Source of the DNA: a bacterium
Lineage (GTDB): Bacteria; Calditrichota; Calditrichia; RBG-13-44-9
DNA: 32,874 bases
Direction of reading: 5' to 3'
Assembly: GCA_020350205.1 (NCBI GenBank)
Contig: CP070707.1
Location: 3,838,251 to 3,871,124, forward strand
The notes under the pieces were generated by a model that saw only the letters and a program-made list of their open reading frames with translations, ran no database searches and had not been told where the DNA came from. Below, one piece after another: positions 1-8,774 of the stretch. Position numbers and translations under genes: made by a program. How positions within the stretch are numbered: position 1 is the stretch's first letter; each line of letters starts with the position of its first letter.

Positions 1-436
1 ATTCAACCTGCTGAATGTGGGTAATGAGTTGAGCTGAAACGTCTGCAGAGTAATAGTTCTCACCTTTAGAAACCGCATGAAGGCATTTGAGGAGTTCTGC
101 CGGCGTATTGTCCTTGAACAGGAAACCTCTCGCATTCAATCTGGTCGCCGCACTGATGAATTCATCCTCTTTATACATGGTTAACACTACGAAAAACACC
201 GGTAATTTTGCAAGCTGGGCCATGCGGAGCACCTCCAGACCGCTGATGTCCGGTAATGAAATATCCAGGATGACGATATCTGCCAGCGTGTCTCGGATCT
301 TGGGTAATACCTCCTTGCCCTTGTCACACAATCCAACCACTTCAAACAGGGGATCCTGCTGGATTATTCCTTGGAGACCCTCCTGAACCACAGGGTGATC
401 ATCAACAATGAGTATTTTAATTTTCTTTACTATCAA
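1..436 (-). CDS. NarL/LuxR-family response regulator, receiver domain (C-terminus cut by window edge)
   Basis: Reading the minus strand from about 436 down to base 1 gives 145 residues of an uninterrupted receiver domain. The acidic pair is in IVDDHPV (D12-D13), the phospho-acceptor is D58 in ILDISLPD, the switch Thr is T86 in VVLTMY and the conserved Lys is K108 in FLFKD. The DDHPVV/EGL pattern is typical of NarL-family regulators, which then carry a LuxR-type HTH; that part lies outside the window. The frame opens only at 451 and holds no ATG, so the TTG at 434-436, 10 bases after the kinase stop, is the likely start; no strong Shine-Dalgarno is visible. It directly follows the histidine kinase gene on the same strand, so the two very probably form a cognate pair and are translationally coupled. 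Product class is secure; the start is less so. Confidence 0.88.
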   Translation of the reverse strand, partial: MIVKKIKILIVDDHPVVQEGLQGIIQQDPLFEVVGLCDKGKEVLPKIRDTLADIVILDISLPDISGLEVLRMAQLAKLPVFFVVLTMYKEDEFISAATRLNARGFLFKDNTPAELLKCLHAVSKGENYYSADVSAQLITHIQQVE

Positions 437-446
437 AATGGGATAC

Positions 447-3400
447 TCAGGTTACTCTTTTATTTGACAAAAGCGGGATTCTGATCTTCAATGTTGTACC
501 CTTACCCGGTTGACTCTGAATTTCGAGATTTCCACGTAATAGTTTTATCCGTTCCTTCATGTTTATTATTCCTAAACCTGAAGGTAATTTTGAATCTGTG
601 GATCTCAATTGAAAACCTATTCCGTTGTCTCTGATGGTCGCCTTCACTTCATCTTTTAATTTCTCAATGTGGATTATGGCCCGTTTCGCTCTTGAATGGC
701 GGCAAATATTGGTGATACTCTCCTGAATGATTCTGAAAATATGAATCTGGTTCTGTTCTGAAAATAGCTTGTCGATCTGATCGATCATCGCAACGAATTC
801 AATTCCGGATGCCTGATTCACTTTGCTGATGATTGATTCAAGGGCATTTTTTAAACCCAATTTTTCAAGGTGGTAGGGGTGCAGATTGTAGGCAATTTCC
901 CGCACCTCTTCGATGGCATCATGAACCATATGAACAACCCGATCCGGATTCTTTCCTGTTAGCATAGATCCCGCTTTCTGGTGCGATATCTCATGGCTAA
1001 TCAGTAATAAGTTCTGACCCAGACTGTCATGCAGTTCAGAAGAGATTCTTTTTCGTTCCTCCTCCTGCGATTCAATTAATTTTTTGGACAGCTGTTCCTG
1101 GGACTCTCGAGAACGTTTTAACCTGTAATTACGAGACATTAATATAAGGGCACTTATGATGAAAAGACTTGAGAAAGCAATCAGCTGGATTGTACCGCGA
1201 GCCCACAAGGGAGGTAAAATAATAATTTCTATGGAGGCACCCTGTTCATTCCAGACTCCTTCATGACCCGCTCCTTTGACAGTAAAAATATATTTACCCG
1301 GATCAACCGAACCATAGCTGGCATACTTTTGATTTCCACAGTATATCCAGTCCTGGTCAAAGCCTTCCAGTTTATAGGAATATTCATTATCCAATGAAGC
1401 GGTATAATCCAGTGCTGAAAATTCAAATGAGAAACTGTGATAATCAAATGGAAATTCAATCTTGTTTAAATGTTCAGTACCTGAGCTTATCGATTGACCA
1501 TCGAGCATAATATCAGTTATGACGATGGGCGGAGCTTCAATCAGGGCCCTGCTTGCTTTTCTTGGTTGGTATAAGGTTAGCCCGTTGATACCTCCGAAAT
1601 AGAGGTCTCCATTGCTGGCACGCATGTAGGCATTAGATCCGCCACTTAAAAATGTGTTAAATTTGACGCAGCCATCTTCACTGGAATAATTATGGACCAT
1701 ATAAGTAGCTGGATCAAATGAGGATAGACCTTTATTCGTGAGAAGCCATAAGAAATTGTGGACATCGGAAAGGATGCCGAAAATTGCCTGTCCGGCTAAT
1801 CCATGTTTTTCTGTAACGCTATAATACTTATTTTTGTCACGCATTTCATATGTCATATAGGCAAGTCCGCGATTGGTGCCAATCCATATGGTACGATTTT
1901 GATCCTCATGAATACTGAAGATCTCTTCCGCCAGATAGCTGGGTCCTTTGTTTGATTCATGATGATAACGGATAAAATAATCCTCTGAAGGAATAAAGCG
2001 GTTCAGGTTATTTGCTGTACCGATCCATATATTTTTATCTTGGTCTTCCATAATACAAAAAATGTAATCATCGCTTAAGCTGGTGCTGTCTGAATCGGTA
2101 TACCGATATTTAAAAAAACCAAGATCTCCTGGTGACAAAATATTAATGCCGCCGCCCCCGGTTCCAATCCATATCTTACCTTCACTATCTTCAAAAATTG
2201 AGGTGATTAGATTATGGCTAATTGTTTTCGGGTCACCGGGGCTGTGACGGTAATTGGTAATTTTGCGGGTGACAGGGTTATAGCAGTTAAGTCCGCCGGA
2301 TTGATCAGTTCCAAACCAAATCTTATGCTGGCTGTCCTGGAAAATCACCCCAATTTTGTTGTATCTGTGACGATTAATTGTTTTTATTAATTCAGAATCG
2401 TATGAGAATTTCCCGGTTTTTTTATCCAGAGTACAAAAACCATTCCCCCAGGTTCCGATCAATATAAGACCGTCATGGTCTTCATGGATAGCACGTATTT
2501 CGCTGGTACAAACAGCGTCGGAAATGTTTTCCTCGATTTCATAATTGGTAAAGAGTTGACTCCGGTAGGTAAATTTGCCGATCCCTTCGTTGGTGCAGAC
2601 CCAGAATGTACCTGAACGGTTTCTGTTAATTGAGTTGATCCAGGTACTACTCAATGCACCGGAATTTTTTAAACAGGTACAGGGCCGAAAAGATTGTAAT
2701 TGATTCTGATCGGATTCAAGTAGATATATTCCCCCCCCCCTTGAACCAATCCATACCCGGTTTACATCATCTTCATAAATTGAACTGACAGTTATGGGCT
2801 GATCTTTTAAACCAATTGACGACGGATTCATTATTGAATATTTTAATATATCCTTTTCGAATATAACTTGATCTGATATTCTTCTTACAAAATTTGCAGA
2901 GAGATGGAATAGTTGAGAACCAGATCCGATCCATAAAGAGCCGTCATGGCTTCGTGTGATAGCATCGGTCCGTAAAACCCGGGAGGTCTGATTAATTCCT
3001 AATTCATTATTCAGAGGGTATATTCTCTCTTGATTGAAATCCACATAAATGACTCCTGAATCCGATCCGAGCCATAAAATTCCGGGAGAGGTTTCGCAAA
3101 TGGCTCCCGTCAATTCAAAATGACTAAGCATTTCATACATTTTTTCTGGATACGGAAGATTAAATACCTTTTCCCGTTGGTTGAGTTGTATGAGTGCACC
3201 CGACTTCAGGACCACCCATAATCTCCCTTCTTTATCTTCAGTTATTGCTGTAACGAAAATTAAAGAATCTCGGGTGGTGGATAATATCTGGGCTGTGAAA
3301 TGTCGGAAACCATCTATAACTGGATCGAATTGATCCAGCCCCCTGATGGTGCCAACCCAGAGAACACCCTGGCGGTCTTCATACAAACTTGTCACATGAT

Positions 3401-3665
3401 TATTTACCAGAGAGGCGGGATTTTTCTGGTCATTCTGAAAGGTGAGAAACTTATATCCATCATACCGAATAAGCCCGTTCCGAGTACCAAACCACATGAA
3501 TCCCTGGTGATCCTCAAGGGAACAAAAAACTTCATTATGTGACAGGCCATCGTTAACAGAAAGACAGTCAAGATGGAGATCGCGCATAGATTGATCCGGT
3601 TCATGGGCATAAAGAAGGAACCAGATCAGACCAATCAGGGTGATGGCAGTTCTAGGTATAAACAT
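447..3665 (-). CDS. Propeller-sensor histidine kinase (reg_prop x14, Y_Y_Y, HisKA_3, HATPase_c)
   Basis: A 1072-residue membrane sensor kinase. After an N-terminal signal/anchor segment (residues about 5-20) come fourteen two-component-regulator-propeller motifs of the form (V/I)W(I/F)GT..GL, enough for two seven-bladed propellers, up to about residue 740. A Y_Y_Y domain follows (EYSYKLEGFDQDW), then one membrane helix at about 823-843. The cytoplasmic part has a HisKA_3 dimerisation region (ERKRISSELHDSLGQN, phospho-His H879) and an HATPase with an N-box near 982-990 (QESITNICRH), DNGIGF near 1013 and GLGIINMKER near 1030. Bacteroidota hybrid systems with this sensor usually add a receiver and AraC domain; here the kinase ends after the ATPase and the NarL-type regulator is separate, just downstream. 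The start is ATG with AGGGAG eight or so bases upstream. A run of ten G in the coding strand lies near residue 309. Signal unknown; the propeller is probably periplasmic. Confidence 0.95.
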   Translation of the reverse strand: MFIPRTAITLIGLIWFLLYAHEPDQSMRDLHLDCLSVNDGLSHNEVFCSLEDHQGFMWFGTRNGLIRYDGYKFLTFQNDQKNPASLVNNHVTSLYEDRQGVLWVGTIRGLDQFDPVIDGFRHFTAQILSTTRDSLIFVTAITEDKEGRLWVVLKSGALIQLNQREKVFNLPYPEKMYEMLSHFELTGAICETSPGILWLGSDSGVIYVDFNQERIYPLNNELGINQTSRVLRTDAITRSHDGSLWIGSGSQLFHLSANFVRRISDQVIFEKDILKYSIMNPSSIGLKDQPITVSSIYEDDVNRVWIGSRGGGIYLLESDQNQLQSFRPCTCLKNSGALSSTWINSINRNRSGTFWVCTNEGIGKFTYRSQLFTNYEIEENISDAVCTSEIRAIHEDHDGLILIGTWGNGFCTLDKKTGKFSYDSELIKTINRHRYNKIGVIFQDSQHKIWFGTDQSGGLNCYNPVTRKITNYRHSPGDPKTISHNLITSIFEDSEGKIWIGTGGGGINILSPGDLGFFKYRYTDSDSTSLSDDYIFCIMEDQDKNIWIGTANNLNRFIPSEDYFIRYHHESNKGPSYLAEEIFSIHEDQNRTIWIGTNRGLAYMTYEMRDKNKYYSVTEKHGLAGQAIFGILSDVHNFLWLLTNKGLSSFDPATYMVHNYSSEDGCVKFNTFLSGGSNAYMRASNGDLYFGGINGLTLYQPRKASRALIEAPPIVITDIMLDGQSISSGTEHLNKIEFPFDYHSFSFEFSALDYTASLDNEYSYKLEGFDQDWIYCGNQKYASYGSVDPGKYIFTVKGAGHEGVWNEQGASIEIIILPPLWARGTIQLIAFSSLFIISALILMSRNYRLKRSRESQEQLSKKLIESQEEERKRISSELHDSLGQNLLLISHEISHQKAGSMLTGKNPDRVVHMVHDAIEEVREIAYNLHPYHLEKLGLKNALESIISKVNQASGIEFVAMIDQIDKLFSEQNQIHIFRIIQESITNICRHSRAKRAIIHIEKLKDEVKATIRDNGIGFQLRSTDSKLPSGLGIINMKERIKLLRGNLEIQSQPGKGTTLKIRIPLLSNKRVT
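2731..2740. repeat. Ten-base C/G homopolymer inside the kinase propeller
   Basis: Ten consecutive C on the plus strand (G on the coding strand) encode the Arg-Gly-Gly-Gly of one propeller motif near residues 309-312. Any slip of one or two bases would frameshift the kinase before its membrane helix and catalytic domains. It could be a contingency (phase-variable) tract, or a spot of sequencing or assembly error; the reading frame is intact in this copy. Confidence 0.8.
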
Positions 3666-4273
3666 AATAATTCACTCCCTGGTTAGTGATTTATTATGAA
3701 AGAATAAATTGCCACCACAGTGTATTAAATACATAGTAAATATATGAAAAGCTGAAATAAATGCCAATATATATATACAGAATTATGGTTTTAATGATTT
3801 ATTAACAGTAAACCAAGCCGGAATTTCACAAAAAATGAGGTGATGATGATTAAATAAGCTGTTTGTATAGGTGAAAAGTATCTATTTACTGTCATTCTAT
3901 ACTGATGTATTGTATGAGAATTAATAGGTTGTTTAAGGGTTTTTAAAAATGTGAAGTATATCGTGTTAAATCAAAATCTGCGGAAAATTGATGGGCTTCT
4001 TTTCTCATAAAAAGACTTCTCGGTAGATTTTTATGTGTCCAATGATACTTTTGAAAGTTTCGATTTCCAGAAAAAGTTTTTTTTTGAACAAAATATAGTT
4101 TCAACAACTTTTTTTAGATCATGCCGTATGATATATCACATTCTTTGTAATAATTATACTCATGATTTCCAAGATACCTTTTCAGGGTCGTCAATTTTTG
4201 TTTTTTACCAATCTTGATTCATGCATTTTAATCAAAAAATCCATCGATTCAATTAAAATTTTGGGAATCAATC
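3666..4273. other. AT-rich divergent intergenic region
   Basis: About 600 bases separate the minus-strand kinase gene from the plus-strand DUF362 gene, so promoters for both should lie here. The stretch is strongly AT-rich, with short alternating TA tracts (around 3767-3777) and long T runs (around 4075-4087 and 4109-4115). No convincing -35/-10 pair with proper spacing, no hairpin with a T tail and no credible coding frame were seen; the small open frames at 4035-4365 have no ribosome binding site or recognisable product. Confidence 0.5.
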
Positions 4274-5419
4274 ATGAAAAAGATAACCCGCCGAGAATTT
4301 TTGAAAATCAGCGCTGGCAGTGCTGTTGTAGCCGGTGTACCGTTTGTGGTTCCCGGGTGCAGTAATTCGGGAACGGAATATGTACCGCCCCCGCCTCCCC
4401 AGGTCAACGCCCAGGTTGTGGCTGTGAGGGGAACTGATTTGTATGAGATGAGCCGCAATGTACTGGCCGAGTTGGGCGGAATTGAATCGATCATCAATCC
4501 CGGAGAAAAAGTCTTTATAAAACCGAATATGGTGACGCTTCCGTGGGCGCCGGGAAGTAACTGTTTCCTGTTGGGAGAGTGTACCAAGGTGGAAATTCTG
4601 GTGGCTGTAGCCGAGGAATGCCTGAAAGCCGGTGCGGCAGAGGTGATTATTGGCGATGGCTCACAAATGTATACATTCGACTGGGGTGCGGCTGTTACAC
4701 TGGATGGTCAGACTAACCTGCTTGATGAAGCTGCCCGGCTGAGCGGTGCATATTCCGGCAACGTTACCCTGGCTTGCCTGGAAACCGACTCACCCGGTTG
4801 GGTGGAGGTACCTTCCCGTACTCCAATGGGATCAATTTTAATTTCTGATTATCTGACAGAAGCCGACCGGGTCATTTCTATTGCAGTTGCTAAAACACAC
4901 ATTTCAGCGCAATTGACGTTGGGACTTAAAAATTTTGTCGGGGTTACTTCATTGGACCGCTATGCCGTTCAGCTGCCTGCCGGGCATTGGGAGAGAAGCG
5001 CCGGCTTGGATCACAGCAGTCCGCAGGCCATTTCTCAGATTTTTCTGGATGTGGTGGATGCAGTAAGACCCGATCTGACTCTGATTGATTTTTCAATCGG
5101 AGTGGAAGGGAACGGACCAACCACCGGAGGTACAATGGGACGGCCGGTGAATATGAACAACAGATTGGGATCCTGGCTGCTGCTGGGCAGCACGGATATA
5201 ATTGCCGCAGATGCCACCGCTGCCCGGGTCATGAGTCACAATGCCCACGCCATTCAACAGCTCAGGCTGGGATACGATATGGGACTGGGAGAGATTTATG
5301 AGGCTTCCATCGAGCTAAAGGGTGAAAAATTGACGGATATTCAGGTTGACTGGGAACCGGCGGTATTGAGAAACACAATTAGACATCATATGGAGCAACA
5401 ACCAATCTATGCTCTGTGA
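4274..5419 (+). CDS. Tat-exported DUF362 domain lipoprotein
   Basis: A 381-residue protein that opens with a twin-arginine signal (TRREFLK, R6-R7), a hydrophobic stretch and a lipobox-like VVPGC ending at C29, so it is probably exported folded and lipid-anchored. The body matches DUF362: VFIKPNMV near residue 77, then a helix-rich segment leading to AAEVIIGDGS, and VAKTH/GLKNFVG near 205-220. DUF362 proteins often carry ferredoxin-type cysteine clusters; no CxxC motif is visible here, so this is the cluster-free form. The family has no firmly established reaction; Tat export suggests folding (perhaps with a cofactor) before export. It is one of two plus-strand genes here, isolated from its neighbours and convergent with the transporter gene. 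The start is ATG, with only a weak GGGA upstream. Confidence 0.9.
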   Translation: MKKITRREFLKISAGSAVVAGVPFVVPGCSNSGTEYVPPPPPQVNAQVVAVRGTDLYEMSRNVLAELGGIESIINPGEKVFIKPNMVTLPWAPGSNCFLLGECTKVEILVAVAEECLKAGAAEVIIGDGSQMYTFDWGAAVTLDGQTNLLDEAARLSGAYSGNVTLACLETDSPGWVEVPSRTPMGSILISDYLTEADRVISIAVAKTHISAQLTLGLKNFVGVTSLDRYAVQLPAGHWERSAGLDHSSPQAISQIFLDVVDAVRPDLTLIDFSIGVEGNGPTTGGTMGRPVNMNNRLGSWLLLGSTDIIAADATAARVMSHNAHAIQQLRLGYDMGLGEIYEASIELKGEKLTDIQVDWEPAVLRNTIRHHMEQQPIYAL

Positions 5420-5523
5420 ATTCTTTCCAAGATAGAATGAAAGGGTGCATTTCATACTACATTTTAAGCGATACGGGCTGAAATATTCCCACACCGATTA
5501 CGATGGTTTACCCCTTAAGTTAC

Positions 5524-7698
5524 CTATACCAATGCACTTTCCTGCCCCGAATCTTTCACAAATAAGCAGGAAGATTTTGTAATTTCCACCGATTGACGCA
5601 TAAAATCGAAAGACAGGGTTTCAGCCAATCCGAATATGTTGATATCGGCCCGGGGGGCGGAGGAAAGAGTCTGCATAAATGAACCGGTGAGTACAAAAAA
5701 ATTAGTCATCGACGGGAGACGGGCCTGGTTACTCAAGCGGTCCAGGAAATTAAACATTTTCCGCTCAAGTGATTTGTCCCGGCTAACCGTCACAAGATTG
5801 ATGGATCCCTCCCAATTGAGTTGGAGCTGCAGCGTAAGGAGCATGGCCAGATGCCAGTTAGGACTTTTATCCCGCAACCAAATATTGACGGTTTTTTGCA
5901 TGCCAAAAGCAATTCTGGGATGCTGCCTGAGAATGGCAATTCCCAAATCATTTTTTGCTGCCTCTTTGACAAGTTTCTCAATAATACCATCTTTTTTCTT
6001 ATCACTCCCCAGCGTCAGAAAGAGTACATTGGGGCGAAAAGGACTGGCTTTCAGAGTTTGCATAACCAGACTTGCTCCATGCAGAAAATCTGGATCCTGA
6101 ATAACGGTTGAACTGATTTGAATGTCCTCTTCTTTTAAAGGCAAGACCAATTCATCCAAATCGTTCTGGATGGAACGGACATTCCTGTTTCTGACTGTAA
6201 AAGTAAAAATACTGCCGGAAGGATAGGTGATACTACGGATGAATAATAAGGGACCAGACCAGATTTTTGGATTATCAATAGGAACCAGCAGATCCGGTTT
6301 CCAGGTTACCTGATGCCGGGGATATTTCATCGAAATCCTCGAGGCACGTTCTGCAAGAACCAGAAAAAGTCCTCCCCGTATATCCCCCCATTTGGAACTT
6401 AATCCTCGCCGTTCCAGCCAGAAATAAAGTGATATAATGCTCACGATGGCAACCAGACTGAAGACCGGATTAATGAGGAACATAATCGCCAGACATCCCA
6501 AGGCGCCCAGAAGCGGAACAAACCGGGGCACTTTAAAAGTCGGCCTGAAACTGATAATGTTCATGCTCTGCTGGATGAAAACAACCAGATTGAGCATGCC
6601 ATAGGTGATCAGAAAAAACATGGTGATCAGTGAAGCCAGAAAATCCAGGTTTCCCAGAATCAGGGTCACTTCGATGGCGATTCCGGTAAATATGATCGCA
6701 TTACGGGGTTCATTGAGCCTGGTTTTTCTTGAAAAAAAGCGGTTAAACGGGATTGTCTTCTGTTCTGCCAGTGCTTGTAAAACTCTCGGTGCACCCACCA
6801 TACTTCCCAGCGCAGAAGACAGGGTGGCACCCATAATACCGGCGATAACAATGGGGCCCCACAGGGCTTTATCCACCATAATCATCTGGTTGGATCTCAA
6901 TTCCCAAGCCGTGCTAAACTTGGCGGCGATAAAAGCGATGGCGATATAAATCAACATGGTGACGGCAATTGAACTGAGAGTCCCGAGCGGTATGGCACGC
7001 CGTGGATTTTTTAAATCTCCGGATAGATTTGCCCCGGCCATAATACCGGTAACTGCTGGAAAAAAGATTGCAAAAACCTGCCAGAAATTTGCATCTTCGA
7101 AACTTCCGATCAGAATAAAATCCTCTGCCGGTGTTGAAGGTGTAAGGAAAAATGAGATGAGTGAGAGACCGATAATAGTCATAATAACATATTGAACCTT
7201 GATGGCAAAGTGGGTGCTGATGGTAGATATGATAAGCAGGCTGATCCAGGCGAGGCTTGAAATCAGGAGCGGATTTTGCCCGGGGAAGATACGAAGCCAT
7301 CCTTCAGTGAAACCAATAATATACAGTGCTGCTGAGAGGGTGAGAGAGATATAAAAAGGAATTCCAATACTGCCACCCGCTTCCAGACCCAGGGATTTAG
7401 AAATAATAGAATAAGCCCCCCCTGCGCCGATTTTGATGTTGGTTGTGATGGAGGACATGGATAAACCGGTACAGATAGTAACTGATTTTGCCAATAAGAT
7501 AATAGCTACAGCGCCCAGGAAGCCGGCATTTCCAACCACCCATCCCAGGCGCAGATACATGATAACTCCCAGAATAGTGAGTACATCCGGCGTGAAAACT
7601 CCCCCAAAGGTACCGAACTTTTTTACCTTCGCCGGGCCGGTGTTACTTCGCTGGAAATGGTTGACCAATCTTTGAATAAATTGAACGTTAAAATCCAT
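5524..7698 (-). CDS. SLC12-type (Na-K-Cl cotransporter-like) APC-superfamily permease
   Basis: An integral inner-membrane transporter of about 724 residues. It begins with the FGTFGGVFTPDVLTILGV segment and MYLRLGWVVG, the signature of the cation-chloride cotransporter (SLC12) branch of the amino acid/polyamine/cation family. About twelve hydrophobic segments follow up to about residue 445, with the conserved GIMAGANLSGDLKNP and a GATLSSALGSMVGAPR segment. The last 270 or so residues are soluble and resemble the SLC12 C-terminal domain. Bacterial members are poorly characterised and may move amino acids or cations with chloride. The open frame can be extended to a TTG at 7731, but the AAGGA there is 16 bases away; ATG at 7698 is preferred, though it also lacks a clear Shine-Dalgarno. 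It is transcribed alone; the gene upstream ends about 200 bases away. Confidence 0.9.
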   Translation of the reverse strand: MDFNVQFIQRLVNHFQRSNTGPAKVKKFGTFGGVFTPDVLTILGVIMYLRLGWVVGNAGFLGAVAIILLAKSVTICTGLSMSSITTNIKIGAGGAYSIISKSLGLEAGGSIGIPFYISLTLSAALYIIGFTEGWLRIFPGQNPLLISSLAWISLLIISTISTHFAIKVQYVIMTIIGLSLISFFLTPSTPAEDFILIGSFEDANFWQVFAIFFPAVTGIMAGANLSGDLKNPRRAIPLGTLSSIAVTMLIYIAIAFIAAKFSTAWELRSNQMIMVDKALWGPIVIAGIMGATLSSALGSMVGAPRVLQALAEQKTIPFNRFFSRKTRLNEPRNAIIFTGIAIEVTLILGNLDFLASLITMFFLITYGMLNLVVFIQQSMNIISFRPTFKVPRFVPLLGALGCLAIMFLINPVFSLVAIVSIISLYFWLERRGLSSKWGDIRGGLFLVLAERASRISMKYPRHQVTWKPDLLVPIDNPKIWSGPLLFIRSITYPSGSIFTFTVRNRNVRSIQNDLDELVLPLKEEDIQISSTVIQDPDFLHGASLVMQTLKASPFRPNVLFLTLGSDKKKDGIIEKLVKEAAKNDLGIAILRQHPRIAFGMQKTVNIWLRDKSPNWHLAMLLTLQLQLNWEGSINLVTVSRDKSLERKMFNFLDRLSNQARLPSMTNFFVLTGSFMQTLSSAPRADINIFGLAETLSFDFMRQSVEITKSSCLFVKDSGQESALV

Positions 7699-7903
7699 GG
7701 GATGATCATACGTGATTATTTTGGTAAACAATTTGCTAAATTAATTGTCCTTCAACAAGACATTCCTGTGAATGTTTGACTGCCGGATTGTTGCAATTCC
7801 GGGTCAATTCCCTTTTCAGGTTCATAAACAGGAGTCATTCTCAGTTCGAATTCCGGATGTAAGACTGTGTCAATATTTTTAAATTTCCCGCTGTTCCAGT
7901 ATC

Positions 7904-8014
7904 TTAAATATTATAAAGCAGTGACTGATAGTTCTTAACCGGATCGACCGGTGTGCAGTTCAAAAGCAAAGTAATAACCACTGAAACGATCACGTAATAC
8001 TTATGGATATTCAT
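7904..8014 (-). CDS. Tiny lipoprotein, 36 residues
   Basis: A short frame with a clear signal-peptide pattern: basic N-terminus (MNIHKYY), hydrophobic core (VIVSVVIT), then the lipobox LLNC with Cys at residue 20, followed by TPVDPVKNYQ and a 16-residue mature tail. GGGGA lies about nine bases before the ATG. The gene starts 21 bases after the stop of the YfiT-like gene on the same strand, so it may be the second gene of a two-gene transcript. A mature chain of 17 residues is very short for a lipoprotein; it may be a small membrane-anchored peptide or chance. No family is recognised. Support comes only from the lipobox, the ribosome site and the position. Confidence 0.45.
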   Translation of the reverse strand: MNIHKYYVIVSVVITLLLNCTPVDPVKNYQSLLYNI

Positions 8015-8035
8015 GATATTTGTCCCCAATTATAT

Positions 8036-8578
8036 TTACCATCCTTCCCTTTTGATGAGAGAAGTGACATGTGCCAGATGATGCTCACAATGCCAGGCAT
8101 AGAGACCGACGAATATTTTCAGGGGATGAACACCCGATTCGGGGTGATTGAGTTGGCGGTCAAAATCATGAGGGCTCATTGATTTTAATAGGATTACCCA
8201 GCGTTTGTGCAACAGCTCCAGAAAATCGAGGGAATCCTCAACCGGAATTTGTTCATTATCTGGGAGTTCGGCCCAGCGTGCTTGATCATAAACTTTGATA
8301 GTGGGTTGGTCTTCGGTAAGGGCAAGTTTAAACCGGATGTATGCATTCAGATGGCTGTCGCACAGATGATGAACCAGTTGTCGCACCTGCCAGCCTCCGG
8401 GTCGGTAGGGGGTGGACCACTGTACAGGTGTCATATTCTGGACAACTTTGCGCAATTTTCCGGGTAAGGATTCGATAATCTTGGTCCATGTCCCGATGTC
8501 ATTCTTCGTCACCTCCTCCGGTGCTTTAAATTCCCCGATAGGATATTTCAGTGAATATAATTCAATATGATTTCCCAT
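8036..8578 (-). CDS. YfiT-type DinB-fold metal-dependent hydrolase / bacillithiol S-transferase-like protein
   Basis: A 180-residue cytoplasmic protein close to Bacillus YfiT along its whole length: YPIGEFKAPEEV at the start, TPYRPGGWQVRQLVHHL (His70-71), DSHLNAYIRFKLALTE, and the C-terminal GLYAWHCEHHLAHV (His163, 166, 167, 170). These histidines form the metal site of the DinB four-helix fold. The family was first annotated as a metal-dependent hydrolase; some members transfer thiols such as bacillithiol to electrophiles. Which thiol this organism uses cannot be told from the window. TAAGGAG sits close to the ATG, confirming the start. Length is normal for the family, and a short lipoprotein frame follows 21 bases downstream. 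Confidence 0.9.
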   Translation of the reverse strand: MGNHIELYSLKYPIGEFKAPEEVTKNDIGTWTKIIESLPGKLRKVVQNMTPVQWSTPYRPGGWQVRQLVHHLCDSHLNAYIRFKLALTEDQPTIKVYDQARWAELPDNEQIPVEDSLDFLELLHKRWVILLKSMSPHDFDRQLNHPESGVHPLKIFVGLYAWHCEHHLAHVTSLIKREGW

Positions 8579-8752
8579 AATTTCTCCTTAAATAAAAATG
8601 ATTAAACCACATTTTCTAACAGTTCATAAAAGATAAATCCTTCAAAAACAACAATCAATTTAATACAGATTTCATTAAGAATGTTTGCTTCAGTCGTTAG
8701 TTATGAGATATTTCATTGTTATAAAATCAGCGGATAATTAAGGCAAGAATTT

Positions 8753-8774
8753 GTGCATCTTAGTAATGATGCAC
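8753..8774 (-). terminator. Hairpin directly after the YcaQ-like gene
   Basis: GTGCATC and GATGCAC form a perfect 7-bp stem around an 8-base loop. It begins at the last base of the stop codon of the upstream glycosylase gene, read on the minus strand. The tail is AAATTCTTG rather than a T run, so it may be a weak terminator or an mRNA 3'-end stabiliser. Confidence 0.4.

Noticed and set aside
87..386. Plus-strand 99-residue open frame at the left end
   Set aside because: It is antisense to the response regulator, whose receiver motifs are complete and unambiguous.
7699..7731. TTG start extending the SLC12-type transporter by 11 residues
   Set aside because: The nearest AAGGA is 16 bases away and the extension adds no family-conserved residues; kept only as an alternative.
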